Part shown: positions 24,991-34,230 of the stretch, piece by piece
How the letters are laid out: each line of letters starts with the position of its first letter
Numbering within the stretch: the stretch's first letter is position 1
DNA from: Candidatus Gastranaerophilus phascolarcticola
Lineage (GTDB): Bacteria > Cyanobacteriota > Vampirovibrionia > Gastranaerophilales > Gastranaerophilaceae
Assembly: GCA_001899335.1 (NCBI GenBank)
Contig: MOYE01000002.1
Coordinates: 27,553-91,552 of the forward strand
Reading direction: 5' to 3'
DNA length: 64,000 nucleotides
Notes under the pieces: model-generated
Database searches by the model: none
Seen by the model: only the letters and a program-made list of their open reading frames with translations
What the model was told of the DNA's origin: nothing
Made by a program: the position numbers and the translations under genes

Positions 24991-26273
24991 TAGAAAGATA
25001 TTCACGCGAAGAGATGAAGAAAATTTGGGAACTCGATTCAAAATTCGCCTATTACCTCAAGGTCGAACTTGCTGTTTGTGACGCGTATGCGCAAAACGGT
25101 GATTTCCCGATTGGCGATATTGAAGAACTCAAAAAGCGCGCAGCGTTTTCGGTTGAACGAATCGACGAAATTGAACGCGAAGTCCGGCATGATGTCATTG
25201 CGTTTTTGACCTGCGTTAACGAGAATTTGGGTGAATATGCCCGCTATATGCATGTCGGAATGACAAGTTCAGACGTTATTGACACAGCTTTTGCACTCCA
25301 AATCGCTGACAGCGCTGAAATTATCCTGAAAGATTTTGAAGGGCTTTTGGACGCGCTTTATTCGCTGAAAAACGCGCACAAAAATACCGTTTGTATCGGG
25401 CGTTCCCACGGAATCCACGCGGAAGTTATGACGTTTGGCGTGAAAATTTGTTCGTGGATTGATATTTTAGAGCGCCAGCGTGAGAATTTTAAACACGCTC
25501 TTGAAGGGATTAAAGTAGGTCAAATCTCCGGCCCTGTCGGGACTTATTCAAACATTGACCCGGTGATTGAAGAAATTACATGCGAGCATTTGGGCTTGAA
25601 ACCGGCGCGGATTTCAACGCAAATCATTGCGCGCGACCGTCATGCGTATTTTATGCAATCGTTGGCACTAATCGCAAGCGTTATTGAGCAGTTTGCAACA
25701 GAAATCCGTCACCTGCAGCGTACAGAAGTTTTAGAGGTGGAAGAAGGCTTTGCCAAAGGTCAAAAAGGTTCTTCTGCAATGCCGCACAAGAAAAACCCTG
25801 TGTTGAGCGAAAACCTCTGCGGGCTTGCGCGTGTGGTTCGTGCAAACTCACTTGCCGCAATGGAAAACATTAACCTCTGGCATGAACGTGATATTTCGCA
25901 CAGTTCGGCAGAACGCATAATCTTCCCTGACAGTTTGATTTTAGTGGATTTTATGCTCAACCGTTTTGAAAATGTCGTGCGCAATTTAGTCGTTCACGAA
26001 AAAAATATGCTCAAAAATACCGAAAAGTTCGGCGGAATAATTTTCTCTCAAAAAGTCCTATTACGCCTGATTGAAACGGGTTTGACCCGCGAAGAAAGCT
26101 ACAAAATTGTTCAGCGTAACGCCCTGGGCGCCTTTGAAAACGACGGCGATTTTAAAGCAAATCTTCTCGCTGACCCGGACGTTACAAGCCGTTTGAGCGC
26201 AGAGGAAATAGAAAAACTTTTTTCTAAAGATGATTTTTTGAAAAATATTGATAAGATTTATAACAAATTTTAG
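24987..26273 (+). CDS. purB: Adenylosuccinate lyase
   Basis: A 428-residue fumarase/aspartase-superfamily lyase. The signature GSSAMPHKKNP near residue 260 is exact. MHVGMTSSDVIDTAFALQ near 85 and GRSHGIHAE near 137 carry active-site residues, the second with the catalytic His. It releases fumarate in both the SAICAR and adenylosuccinate steps of purine synthesis. ATG 24987 overlaps the coaE stop as ATGA and has GGAGG upstream; a TTG at 24963 is less likely. Confidence 0.96.
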   Translation: MIERYSREEMKKIWELDSKFAYYLKVELAVCDAYAQNGDFPIGDIEELKKRAAFSVERIDEIEREVRHDVIAFLTCVNENLGEYARYMHVGMTSSDVIDTAFALQIADSAEIILKDFEGLLDALYSLKNAHKNTVCIGRSHGIHAEVMTFGVKICSWIDILERQRENFKHALEGIKVGQISGPVGTYSNIDPVIEEITCEHLGLKPARISTQIIARDRHAYFMQSLALIASVIEQFATEIRHLQRTEVLEVEEGFAKGQKGSSAMPHKKNPVLSENLCGLARVVRANSLAAMENINLWHERDISHSSAERIIFPDSLILVDFMLNRFENVVRNLVVHEKNMLKNTEKFGGIIFSQKVLLRLIETGLTREESYKIVQRNALGAFENDGDFKANLLADPDVTSRLSAEEIEKLFSKDDFLKNIDKIYNKF

Positions 26274-26344
26274 AGTGTGACTTGCAAAAAAGAATTTTCA
26301 TTGTATGATATTGTTATACGACTAGCTAGAAAAGGAATATTATT

Positions 26345-26536
26345 ATGTCAAAAAAATGTGAAATATGCGGAAAAGAAAGTTTAAAAGCTGCAAGCAGATC
26401 TTTCTCAAATAAACAAAACGTTAAACACCAACAACCTAACTTGCAAACAGTTAGAGCTGAAATTAACGGTCAAGTAAAATCTGTTAAAGTCTGCACATCT
26501 TGCCTTAAAAAAGGTTTAGTTAAAAAAGCAGTTTAA
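26345..26536 (+). CDS. rpmB: 50S ribosomal protein L28
   Basis: A 63-residue L28 of the zinc-binding form. CEICGK near the start and CTSCLKKG near the end supply the four Cys. Between them NKQNVKHQQPNLQTVRAEINGQVKSVKVC matches the family core (phasing of histones in N..RRW.PNLQ.V). It binds 23S rRNA near the P site. AAAGGA lies upstream of the ATG, and a TTGCAA/TATGAT promoter (16-bp spacer) lies at 26282-26309. Confidence 0.95.
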   Translation: MSKKCEICGKESLKAASRSFSNKQNVKHQQPNLQTVRAEINGQVKSVKVCTSCLKKGLVKKAV

Positions 26537-26558
26537 TTAAAACTTTTTAAATTGAATT

Positions 26559-26588
26559 AAAAAAGGCGCTCATCCGAGCGCCTTTTTT
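26559..26588. terminator. Bidirectional terminator between rpmB and serS
   Basis: AAAAGGCGCTC pairs with GAGCGCCTTTT. There is a T run on the plus strand and an equivalent A run on the other side. Confidence 0.88.
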
Positions 26589-26595
26589 GTTTGTT

Positions 26596-27861
26596 TTATA
26601 TTCTGTCAAATCCTGTATATTTTTGGAGTACTTCCGGAATAAGAATTGTTCCGTCTGCTTGTTGGAAGTTTTCCACAATCGCTGCAAATGTTCTGCCAAC
26701 CGCAAGACCTGAACCGTTAATCGTATGTACGAAATTAACTTTTCCTGTTTCTTTATCGCGGTAACGGATGTTTGCACGGCGTGCCTGGTAATCGCCGAAG
26801 TTTGAACAGCTTGAAATTTCTTTATAATTATTATATGAAGGCATCCAAACTTCTAAATCCCAGCATTTATTTGCTGAAAATCCGATGTCTGCAGAGCAAA
26901 GTGCGACTCTTCTATATGGAAGTTCCAAAAGTTGAAGCATTTTTTCTGCATCTTCTGTTAGTTTTTCGTGTTCCATAGGGCTTGTTTCAGGTTTGCAAAG
27001 TTTAACAAGTTCTACTTTATTAAACTGGTGTACACGAATAAGTCCGCGGGTATCTTTACCTGCAGAGCCGGCTTCGCGGCGGAAACAAGGTGTGTAGGCG
27101 GTCATATATTTTGGCAGGTCTTCTTCTGCTAAAATTTCTCCCTGATAAATGTTTGTTACCGGAACTTCGGCGGTCGGAATTAAGTACAAATCTTCGTTTT
27201 CGCATTTGTACATATCTTCTTTGAATTTAGGAAGTTGTCCTGTGCCGGTCATTGTTTGAGCGTTTGCCATAAACGGAGGTAAAATTTCTTCATAGCCTTG
27301 TTCACCAGTGTGGTAATCAAGGAAGAAGTTAATAATTGCGCGTTCTAATCTTGCACCTTTGCCACGGTATAATGTAAATCTTGATTGAGAAAGTTTTACG
27401 CCGCGTTCAAAATCTACAAGATTTTTTTCTTCGCATAAATCCCAGTGAGCTTTTGCGTCAAAGTCAAATTTGGTAGGCTCGCCCCAGGTTGAAACCACTA
27501 CGTTATCATCTTCTGATTTACCAACAGGGGTTGTTTCATCTGGTGTGTTAGGTGTGTGAAGAAGTAAATCGCGTTGTTTTTCGTCAAGTCTCGATTCTTC
27601 CTCTTCTAAAGCCTTGATTTCATCGCCTAAAAGTTTAACTTCTGCTTGAACAGCGTCGGTATTTTCACCTTTTTTCTTCAATTCACCAATCATTTGAGAA
27701 TCTTTTTTGCGTTTTGCTCTAAGTTCATCCGCTTGGGACTGAACTTTACGACGCTGAACGTCAATTTCCATAATTTCATCTATTGATAAATCAGGGTTTC
27801 TGCGTTTTAATAATTCATTTATTTTTTCAGGATTCTCTCTAATTAGTTTAATATCAAGCAT
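26596..27861 (-). CDS. serS: Seryl-tRNA synthetase
   Basis: A 421-residue class II synthetase. The N-terminal long coiled coil (about 30-100, [17 protein letters not shown]) grips the tRNA variable arm. Motif 2 is [25 protein letters not shown] near 261-285. Motif 3 is [18 protein letters not shown] near 385-402. It charges tRNA-Ser and the selenocysteine tRNA. AAGAGG lies upstream of the ATG. It is alone between two terminators or gaps. Confidence 0.97.
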   Translation of the reverse strand: MLDIKLIRENPEKINELLKRRNPDLSIDEIMEIDVQRRKVQSQADELRAKRKKDSQMIGELKKKGENTDAVQAEVKLLGDEIKALEEEESRLDEKQRDLLLHTPNTPDETTPVGKSEDDNVVVSTWGEPTKFDFDAKAHWDLCEEKNLVDFERGVKLSQSRFTLYRGKGARLERAIINFFLDYHTGEQGYEEILPPFMANAQTMTGTGQLPKFKEDMYKCENEDLYLIPTAEVPVTNIYQGEILAEEDLPKYMTAYTPCFRREAGSAGKDTRGLIRVHQFNKVELVKLCKPETSPMEHEKLTEDAEKMLQLLELPYRRVALCSADIGFSANKCWDLEVWMPSYNNYKEISSCSNFGDYQARRANIRYRDKETGKVNFVHTINGSGLAVGRTFAAIVENFQQADGTILIPEVLQKYTGFDRI

Positions 27862-27934
27862 GGCTAACCTCTTTTCTTACTTTCTCTATGCAAAATAAGT
27901 GTAAAACAAAGGCAGATGTTTGTCTAGCTATTTA

Positions 27935-29257
27935 TCAAATTCGGTTATACATATCCTGATATCTTATAATGTCGCTTTCAAGCAGAATTGAACCTTTTTG
28001 AACTTCAATGATTTTTAAGTCTGTTTCATAAGGGTTTTGCAAAGAATGAATAGCTTTTACCGGAATATCAATGCTTTTGCCGGCTTCAAGGGTATGTGTT
28101 ACATCGTCAAGGATTACGCAAGCCGTGCCCTCCAGGACAACCCAGTGTTCTGAACGGTGGTTGTGGGATTGTATTGAAAGTTTTTGTCCCGGATGTACAC
28201 AAATCATTTTTGTTTGATAGCCGTCACCTCTGTTCAAACACGTATAATAACCCCAAGGACGGAAAACTGTTTTGTGAAGTTCTACTGTTTCGCTCGCTTT
28301 TTCTTTTAATTTATCGTGGAGAACTTTTACATCCTGTGCACGGTCCTTGCGGCAAGCCATTATGGCATCTTCTGTTTCGACTAAAATTATGTTTTCTAAA
28401 CCTGAAACAGCAATAAGTTCTTTTGAACTATATATTAGCGAGTTTTTAACGTCATTTGTGATTACGTTTCCTGTGATAACGTTATTGTTTTCGTCTTTTG
28501 CGTTTACGCTGTAAAGGGATTGCCAGGAGCCGACATCCACCCAGTCGGATTTCAATTCGATTAGTGCAATATTGTCGGATTTTTCAAGAACCGCATAGTC
28601 GAATGAAATTTCTTCGTCAATTTGCGGTGCGTGTTTTTGAAACTCGTTTTTGAATGTTGAAAGTTTACCCATGAAAATTCCGCTGTTCCAATAAAAATCA
28701 GGTGTTCTCACAAATTCTGCGGCAGTTTTTTCAGACGGTTTTTCAACAAAGCGTTTTACTTTGTAACCGTTTTCGCATTTTTCTCCGGTTTGAATGTATC
28801 CGTAGCCGGTTTCAGCATAAGACGGTTTAACGCCAAATGTTACAATAAATCCGGCATTAGCAAGCCTTTGTGCGGCTTGCATTGAGTATGTGAAATCTGC
28901 AATATTTTTAATTAAATGGTCGCACGGCAAGATGAGAATTATTTCGTCATCATTGGTATTTTCATCAAGAGTTTTTAATGCTGTCGCAATGGCAGGAGCC
29001 GTGTTTTTACTAATCTGTTCAGATATAACCAGGCTGCCGCTTTTAATTGCGTTTAGCTGTAATTTAACATCGCCGGCTTGCTCTATATTGGTTATAGAAA
29101 TAATATTTTCAGCAGGTACCAGCTCCAGTGCACGGCTGAAGGTTGATTGCAGAAGGCTCATATCACCCTCAATTTTTAACAATTGTTTTGGATACTGTTT
29201 GCGTGACAGAGGCCAAAGTCTGGTTCCGGATCCGCCGGCAAGAATTATTGCTTTCAT
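27935..29257 (-). CDS. Mannose-1-phosphate guanylyltransferase / mannose-6-phosphate isomerase
   Basis: A 440-residue bifunctional ManC/AlgA-type enzyme. The N-terminal nucleotidyltransferase has LAGGSGTRLWPLSRKQYPKQLL. FVEKPS and YWNSGIF are further family motifs. The C-terminal cupin isomerase has FRPWGYY and GQKLSIQSHNHRSEHWVVLEG with the metal-binding His residues. It makes GDP-mannose for surface polysaccharide. AAGGAG stands 8 nt before the ATG. No other sugar gene is adjacent. Confidence 0.94.
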   Translation of the reverse strand: MKAIILAGGSGTRLWPLSRKQYPKQLLKIEGDMSLLQSTFSRALELVPAENIISITNIEQAGDVKLQLNAIKSGSLVISEQISKNTAPAIATALKTLDENTNDDEIILILPCDHLIKNIADFTYSMQAAQRLANAGFIVTFGVKPSYAETGYGYIQTGEKCENGYKVKRFVEKPSEKTAAEFVRTPDFYWNSGIFMGKLSTFKNEFQKHAPQIDEEISFDYAVLEKSDNIALIELKSDWVDVGSWQSLYSVNAKDENNNVITGNVITNDVKNSLIYSSKELIAVSGLENIILVETEDAIMACRKDRAQDVKVLHDKLKEKASETVELHKTVFRPWGYYTCLNRGDGYQTKMICVHPGQKLSIQSHNHRSEHWVVLEGTACVILDDVTHTLEAGKSIDIPVKAIHSLQNPYETDLKIIEVQKGSILLESDIIRYQDMYNRI

Positions 29258-29378
29258 TAAAAACTCTCCTTAATATACCTATTTTACAATAAACAGGCAG
29301 AACTTGTTTGTATTTTAACGTTTTTTTACATTATGGCGTATCCGCTTACAAATCAACTATTTAGATGACCTTTATTTG

Positions 29379-29407
29379 TTGACATCACCAGGGCAATTTG
29401 TTAAACT
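29379..29407 (+). promoter_or_regulatory. Promoter of the TPR protein gene
   Basis: TTGACA (29379-29384), 17-bp spacer, TAAACT (29402-29407), placed 45 bp before ATG 29452. Confidence 0.65.
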
Positions 29408-29451
29408 TAAATTGTATTGGTATATTTGATTATACAGAAGAGGGAACGATA

Positions 29452-31626
29452 ATGAAAAAAGATAAAATTTTAACAGCGTTGTTAATGACATCCTGCTTGC
29501 TTAGTGTCAGTATGATGACTTCTGCACCGGCACTGGCAGCTTACACTATGGATCAGGAGGCCGAAATCTCACTCTGGACCGATTATATTAAAGATTATGC
29601 AAATGATGCTTTTGGATATCTGAACAGAGCGAATATTAATTATGATGCCGGCGAATACGCTAAAGCTGTTGCTGATTACGATGCTGTGTTGAAAATTGAT
29701 CAATATAATACTGATGCTTATGTTAAACGTGCCAATGCAAAATATGTTTTAAATGATTTGGAAGGTGCATTAAAAGATTACGCTATTGCGCTTGAAATTA
29801 ATCCGTCATTGCCGGAAGCACGTTTCAATATCGGAAGAATTTACTACAGAACCCAAGACTTCCCTAAATCTGTTGAAAATATGCGTGCCGCTATAAAACT
29901 TGATGCCGAAAAACCGGAATATCACTTTGAACTCGCACGCTCCGAATATAAGGCTGGTTTATACGCCGAAGCACAAGAGGATTTCTCAAAAGCTATTTCG
30001 TTAAAAGAAAATTTCCTGGATGCCTACTACGGAAAAGGTTTGGCATCTATCAATCTTGCTAAATATGAAGATGCTATAAGCTGCTTCGATACTATTATCA
30101 AATCCGGTCAAAAATATGAAAATGCATACTATTACAAAGGTTTAGCTGAATATCAAGTCGGAAAATACGATTTAGCTATTGCGGATTTTGATTCAGCATT
30201 GAAAGAAACCCCGCAAGACGGAGTTCTTTACAACTATCGCGGAAAAGCTAACGAATTGTTAGGTAATAAATCTGCTGCAAAAAAAGATTACAAAATGGCA
30301 AAAGGTCTTGGCGTAACAACAGTAGGTCTTTCAGCAGCAGAAAAATCTGCGGATAAAGTCGCGAAAGAACCGGAAAAAACAGCTGCTCAACCTGCGGTGG
30401 AAGCTCCTAAAGCAGAAAATATTCCAGCTCCGGTAGCTGAAAATACCCAAGTCGCAGTAGCGCCAATTACACCTCAAGAAAAAGCTATTCTTGATGAAGA
30501 AGTTAACAGACGTCTCGCCAATGAAAAAATTGCAGAAGGTGATGTATACAGTGCCGTTGCAATGTATGACACTATCGTTGGTGTTGACCCGACAAATGCT
30601 GTAAATTATCTTGACCGTGCCGGTCTTAAACTTAAAGTCAATGATTTTGACGGCGTTCTAAGAGATACCGAAATGGCTTTAAAAATGGATTGCGATAGAG
30701 CTGTTGCGTACTTCTACCAAGGAAAAGCATTTGAAGGAAAAAAGAATAATCCATTATCTTACAGAGCTTACGCTCTTGCACTAAGAGAGGCTCCTGAAAA
30801 TCCTGAATACAGATATCATTTTGCAAATATGGCTTATAATGTAGGCAGATTTGCAGAGGCAGAAGAAATCTTCTCTTTGGTTATTGATAATAATGCAGCT
30901 GACTATCCGGATGCTTATTTGACAAGAGCTAAAACAAGATATCAAATGGGTGAATTTTATTCTTCTATTGCAGATGTAAAAAAATATATTGCAAACCACC
31001 CAAAATCTGCAGAAGCATATTTCTACAGCGCTATCTCTAAAACAGCATTGAAAAATTACGAAGATGCCGTAAAAGATTATACAATGGCAATCAAATATGA
31101 TAAAGATAACACTAATTACTATCTATTCAGAGCAAAAGCAAACCTTGCATTAGAAGATTACAAAAAAGTAGCGAGTGATTATAAGAAAATTGTTGATATC
31201 AAAAAAGAAAATGCAACGACCGAAGACCATTTGAGAGTCGCGCAAGCAGAAGTTCTTAACGATAACGACAGTGAAGCTCTGTTATATTATGATATTATTA
31301 TTGCCAACGATAAGCTAAATGATAATGTTTACCTTGATAGAGCAAGATTATTTGAAAAAATGGGCAGACATTACGATTCAATTAATGATTATACAACTGT
31401 TTTAAGATTGAATCCTGACCAAAAAGTTGTATATAAAGAACGTGGACTTCTTTTGGTTGATACAAAAGCATATAGAAAAGGTATTCTTGACCTGAATGAG
31501 GCACTGAAATTTGAACCAAATAACGGGAAATTATATTACTACCGTGCGTTGGCGAAACAAGCGACGGGAGATAAAGACGGCGCCTTGAGCGACTTTGATA
31601 TGGCAAAAAGATTTGAACATCTTTAA
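29452..31626 (+). CDS. Exported tetratricopeptide repeat protein
   Basis: A 724-residue protein with a Sec signal peptide (KILTALLMTSCLLSVSMMTSAPALA, cut near residue 30). About fifteen TPR units in two blocks follow, at roughly 40-290 and 360-720. They are separated by an Ala/Pro/Glu-rich linker near 300-350. Units keep the W/LG/Y/A/F/A/P pattern, for example GEYAKAVADYDAVLKIDQYN. It would be a periplasmic or surface scaffold for protein-protein contacts, client unknown. ATG 29452 has GAGGGA upstream; an upstream TTG overlaps the promoter. Ends in a terminator. Confidence 0.88.
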   Translation: MKKDKILTALLMTSCLLSVSMMTSAPALAAYTMDQEAEISLWTDYIKDYANDAFGYLNRANINYDAGEYAKAVADYDAVLKIDQYNTDAYVKRANAKYVLNDLEGALKDYAIALEINPSLPEARFNIGRIYYRTQDFPKSVENMRAAIKLDAEKPEYHFELARSEYKAGLYAEAQEDFSKAISLKENFLDAYYGKGLASINLAKYEDAISCFDTIIKSGQKYENAYYYKGLAEYQVGKYDLAIADFDSALKETPQDGVLYNYRGKANELLGNKSAAKKDYKMAKGLGVTTVGLSAAEKSADKVAKEPEKTAAQPAVEAPKAENIPAPVAENTQVAVAPITPQEKAILDEEVNRRLANEKIAEGDVYSAVAMYDTIVGVDPTNAVNYLDRAGLKLKVNDFDGVLRDTEMALKMDCDRAVAYFYQGKAFEGKKNNPLSYRAYALALREAPENPEYRYHFANMAYNVGRFAEAEEIFSLVIDNNAADYPDAYLTRAKTRYQMGEFYSSIADVKKYIANHPKSAEAYFYSAISKTALKNYEDAVKDYTMAIKYDKDNTNYYLFRAKANLALEDYKKVASDYKKIVDIKKENATTEDHLRVAQAEVLNDNDSEALLYYDIIIANDKLNDNVYLDRARLFEKMGRHYDSINDYTTVLRLNPDQKVVYKERGLLLVDTKAYRKGILDLNEALKFEPNNGKLYYYRALAKQATGDKDGALSDFDMAKRFEHL

Positions 31627-31632
31627 AAAATA

Positions 31633-31659
31633 AAAAAGCCTCATTAGAGGCTTTTTTTA
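31633..31659. terminator. Bidirectional terminator
   Basis: AAAAAAGCCTC pairs with GAGGCTTTTTTT around ATTA, between the TPR gene and the convergent small secreted protein gene. Confidence 0.88.
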
Positions 31660-32085
31660 TTGCATTTCTATAGAACAGATTTCAGGGTCCTGAAGATATT
31701 TACTCCAATTCGACACAATTGTTGAACTTTGAACTTGCGAAAAATCATTTAAATCAATATTTTTATTGCTTTCATCTTTTTCAAAGTCTTCCATCGTCTT
31801 TACTAAATCTGCAATGTTTTCTTTTGATAAAAGACAGTTTACAGTGTATTTTGCATCTTTTGTTGAAACCGCCTCTTTGTAAGAACACTTACCGTCAACC
31901 CATCCTTGAATTTGGCGGGTTGTTGTTAGTTTTATATCTTGCAGGTCAATGGTTTGTGAACCATAGTATTCCCTACAATCCTTGAGGTTTTCAGTAAAAC
32001 TTGTAGTGTCATTTGCCTGCACTAAAGCCACTCTTGTAAGGCAAACCAAAGCCATTGCAATAAAAATAATTCTAAACTTCATCAT
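31657..32085 (-). CDS. Small secreted protein, unknown
   Basis: A 142-residue protein with a Sec signal peptide (IIFIAMALVCLTRVALVQA, likely cut after QA). The mature part is about 115 residues with four Cys (near residues 38, 68, 83 and 137) that could form two disulphides. Several residues match a DUF-like pattern, DCREYYGSQ and GWVDGKCSYKEAV. No family recognised. It is divergent from the repeat protein gene at 32181, with promoters in the 95-bp gap, and convergent with the TPR gene. Confidence 0.6.
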   Translation of the reverse strand: MMKFRIIFIAMALVCLTRVALVQANDTTSFTENLKDCREYYGSQTIDLQDIKLTTTRQIQGWVDGKCSYKEAVSTKDAKYTVNCLLSKENIADLVKTMEDFEKDESNKNIDLNDFSQVQSSTIVSNWSKYLQDPEICSIEMQ

Positions 32086-32133
32086 TCCCTCTTTTGTTAC
32101 ATTTTTTTTACATAATAACTAAAAAGTTAAAGT

Positions 32134-32162
32134 TTGTCATCACTCAAGACGATAAATAACAT
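32134..32162 (+). promoter_or_regulatory. Promoter of the 146-aa repeat protein gene
   Basis: TTGTCA (32134-32139), 17-bp spacer, TAACAT (32157-32162). AAAGGAG follows at 32168-32174. Confidence 0.55.
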
Positions 32163-32180
32163 ATCACAAAGGAGTTGATT

Positions 32181-32621
32181 ATGGCAAATACATCTTACCT
32201 TAAGGAAAAAAAGTTTGTACCCCTGGATTGCACAAAAGCAGCATTTGAGGAATTTTCATTGCAGGCAGCTATGGAAGGTATTAAAGAAATTAACGTCAAA
32301 GAGTTCAAAGATAAAATTGAAATTAATGAAGTTGAGACGCTTGATGTTTTAGAAAATCTTTTGGACGATTTTTCTTGTGTTGATTTAAAGAAAGAGGTTA
32401 TTGACTTACGCAATTATGTAAGGAAACCTCATAAGAAAAAAGTTTTCAAAGACAGAGTAATGAATTTATTGAACACGGATGTTTCGACCCCGTTATGTGA
32501 TATTTTGAATACGGATGTATCAGCGCCGTTGCAGGAATTAATGTCAGCGGACATAACGACACCGTTACAAGAGGCTTTCGACAATATCATTACAATGATA
32601 TCACTAAATAAGCAGGAATAA
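32181..32621 (+). CDS. Small protein with C-terminal NTDVSTPL repeats
   Basis: A 146-residue cytoplasmic protein of unknown family. The N-terminal 90 residues are mixed alpha/beta, ending in a basic stretch (RKPHKKKVFKDRV). The C-terminus has three 13-residue repeats, each with the pattern (N/A)xDxxxPLxxxL: NTDVSTPLCDI, NTDVSAPLQEL and SADITTPLQEA. The regular spacing suggests a small helical or turn repeat for binding. ATG 32181 has AAAGGAG 6 nt upstream. A terminator follows at 32686. Confidence 0.6.
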   Translation: MANTSYLKEKKFVPLDCTKAAFEEFSLQAAMEGIKEINVKEFKDKIEINEVETLDVLENLLDDFSCVDLKKEVIDLRNYVRKPHKKKVFKDRVMNLLNTDVSTPLCDILNTDVSAPLQELMSADITTPLQEAFDNIITMISLNKQE

Positions 32622-32685
32622 ATCCTGCGAGAGAGGTTTTACTTACATAAACTCCACATTACACACTTCCTTTATGACACATTTC

Positions 32686-32719
32686 CTCCGATTAGATTCT
32701 ACTACTCGGAGTTTTTTTA
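32686..32719 (+). terminator. Intrinsic terminator
   Basis: CTCCGA (32686-32691) pairs with TCGGAG (32706-32711), followed by seven T. Confidence 0.75.
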
Positions 32720-32721
32720 TA

Positions 32722-33727
32722 TCAGCGTTTAATGCAACGTATATTTTGTACTCCCTCTCGAGGAAATAAAACTTTTTGACCGGTGCTACTTCTTAAACAC
32801 CAACCATTACTGACATCTTCGACAGAACTCGACCAATAAGTTTTTCCTTCTAGGTCTATCAGTTTTTGGTTATAGTACATAGACGACAGTTCTTCTAAAT
32901 TAGGCATTCTACTTTCGTTATCCTGTTCCAGACAGGTTTTACCTGAAATTTTCTGACTTGGCGTTGTGCTCGCATTAGTGTTTAGAGGAATCGGTGCTAC
33001 AACTATTGAGTCAGAGGGATAGAGTGCGCTAATAAAGCCGATGTCTTTACCAACTGTATTTGGTCCCTTATTACCATTTAAATCATATATGAAATTTGCA
33101 CACATTTTAGGTTGCATGAATGAGTAACTATTATCGTTTAAAAGTCCTGTGCAATTAGGATTATAATACACAACGATACTTTCGCCGTTTTGCGTTTCAA
33201 ATGCGGCTGCTTTTGTATTGATTTGTGAGTAATAGTGTATGCCTCCTATAACATCGGATAATGTACCATTAAATTTATCATTAAGTTCAAATAATGTTGT
33301 CGGGAAAGGCGTTATAGAGGAGCCGGCTAAAGTTGTAATTGAATTAGTAATACCGCAATCACTTAAATGTTCGTTGTCACAAATATTGTTAATTTTAAGG
33401 ACTTTAGTAAGCCCTGCAGTGATAAAAGTTTCGGCCGCATTGTCTTGTGCAGATGTTGAGTCCTCACCCTCAATAAGCGTTCCATATCCATTAAGTGCAG
33501 GCATAAGTGAAATCGCTTGAGACATACGCGCATAAAGTGCTTTCCTTTGTGTATTCCAAGTCCGTTCGTTAATGTTACCGGTGAGAGACGGTAGCGTTAT
33601 CGCAGCAACTACACCAATAATTGTTAATGACAAAAGTATTTCTGCCATGGTAAAGGCGTAATCATACCCCCCCCCCCCGTCTGAACAGGGGCTTACTACA
33701 AGGGTTTTCAGCTTTTAAGTTTTTCAT
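32722..33727 (-). CDS. Pilin B: prepilin-like protein, G tract in leader (out of frame here)
   Basis: The leader from ATG 33727 encodes MKNLKAENPCSKPLFRR and enters 12 G (33667-33678 on the plus strand as C). As assembled it stops after the tract; 11 or 14 G would join it to the body. The body has A|FTMAE and the same hydrophobic helix as the other pilins. Conserved cysteine blocks follow (NNICDNEHLSDCG, NPNC, PKMCANFIYDLNG), then YWSSS...NIRCIKR at the end. The leader differs from A and C in sequence but keeps the tract position. In-frame body without the leader: 32722-33648. Probably an alternative minor pilin or adhesin. Confidence 0.8.
33667..33678 (-). repeat. G12 tract in pilin B leader
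   Basis: Twelve C on the plus strand. Eleven or fourteen would put the start in frame with the prepilin. Confidence 0.85.
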
Positions 33728-33749
33728 AAATCCTATCCTTTCTATTCCC

Positions 33750-33778
33750 ATTTTACAATATTTCACGGGCACTGTCAA
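33750..33778 (-). promoter_or_regulatory. Promoter of pilin B
   Basis: On the minus strand TTGACA (33778-33773), 17-bp spacer, TAAAAT (33755-33750). AAAGGA follows before ATG 33727. Confidence 0.8.
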
Positions 33779-33801
33779 GGGGCGGGCTTATGCCCGCCCC
33801 T
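33778..33801 (-). terminator. GC-rich hairpin upstream of the pilin B promoter
   Basis: A perfect 10-bp stem AGGGGCGGGC/GCCCGCCCCT with loop TTAT. It follows the stop of the 108-aa gene and insulates the pilin promoter. Confidence 0.75.
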
Positions 33802-34126
33802 ATGCGTTAATGCAATTATTCAAAAATTCAATCGTATTCATTTTTTCTTCATACAGATATTTTATGAATTTCAGATATGCGTCGTCAAAGGACGTTACTA
33901 CTATGTTTATTTCAAATCCCTCGGTACAGAAAGGTTCGTAATCATAGACAACATAACTGTTATATTTGCTTTTCCATTCTTTACGCTCGATGCGTCCGTT
34001 GTTTTCGTCAATAATATCTTCAAGCCAATAAACAATATCTTTGTCGACGTTTTTTAGTTCAATTCTATTATATCTGTTGCAATCGTGACTCATTAACATA
34101 AGATACTCCAAATAAGATGCTGACAT
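33800..34126 (-). CDS. Small acidic protein, unknown
   Basis: A 108-residue soluble protein rich in Tyr, Asp, Glu and Asn, with three Cys and no signal or membrane segment. A central stretch (KEWKSKYNSYVVYDYEPF, then INIVVTSFDDAYLKFIKYLYEEK) looks like a small alpha/beta domain. No family recognised. It is separated from ctpA by about 105 bp and from pilin B by a strong hairpin, so it is probably monocistronic. The start has no good ribosome-binding site. Confidence 0.5.
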   Translation of the reverse strand: MSASYLEYLMLMSHDCNRYNRIELKNVDKDIVYWLEDIIDENNGRIERKEWKSKYNSYVVYDYEPFCTEGFEINIVVTSFDDAYLKFIKYLYEEKMNTIEFLNNCINA

Positions 34127-34165
34127 AACTTATATACTATTATTCTAATTGATACGGGCGTGAAA

Positions 34166-34212
34166 AAGATTACCTTTTAGTCGTAAAAACTCTAGGTATT
34201 TTCGGTAATCTT
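34166..34212 (-). terminator. Possible terminator of ctpA
   Basis: AAGATTACC/GGTAATCTT, a 9-bp stem with a 29-nt loop, followed on the minus strand by TTTTT. The large loop makes it uncertain. Confidence 0.45.
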
Positions 34213-34230
34213 GCGCGGGCAAACTTACGG

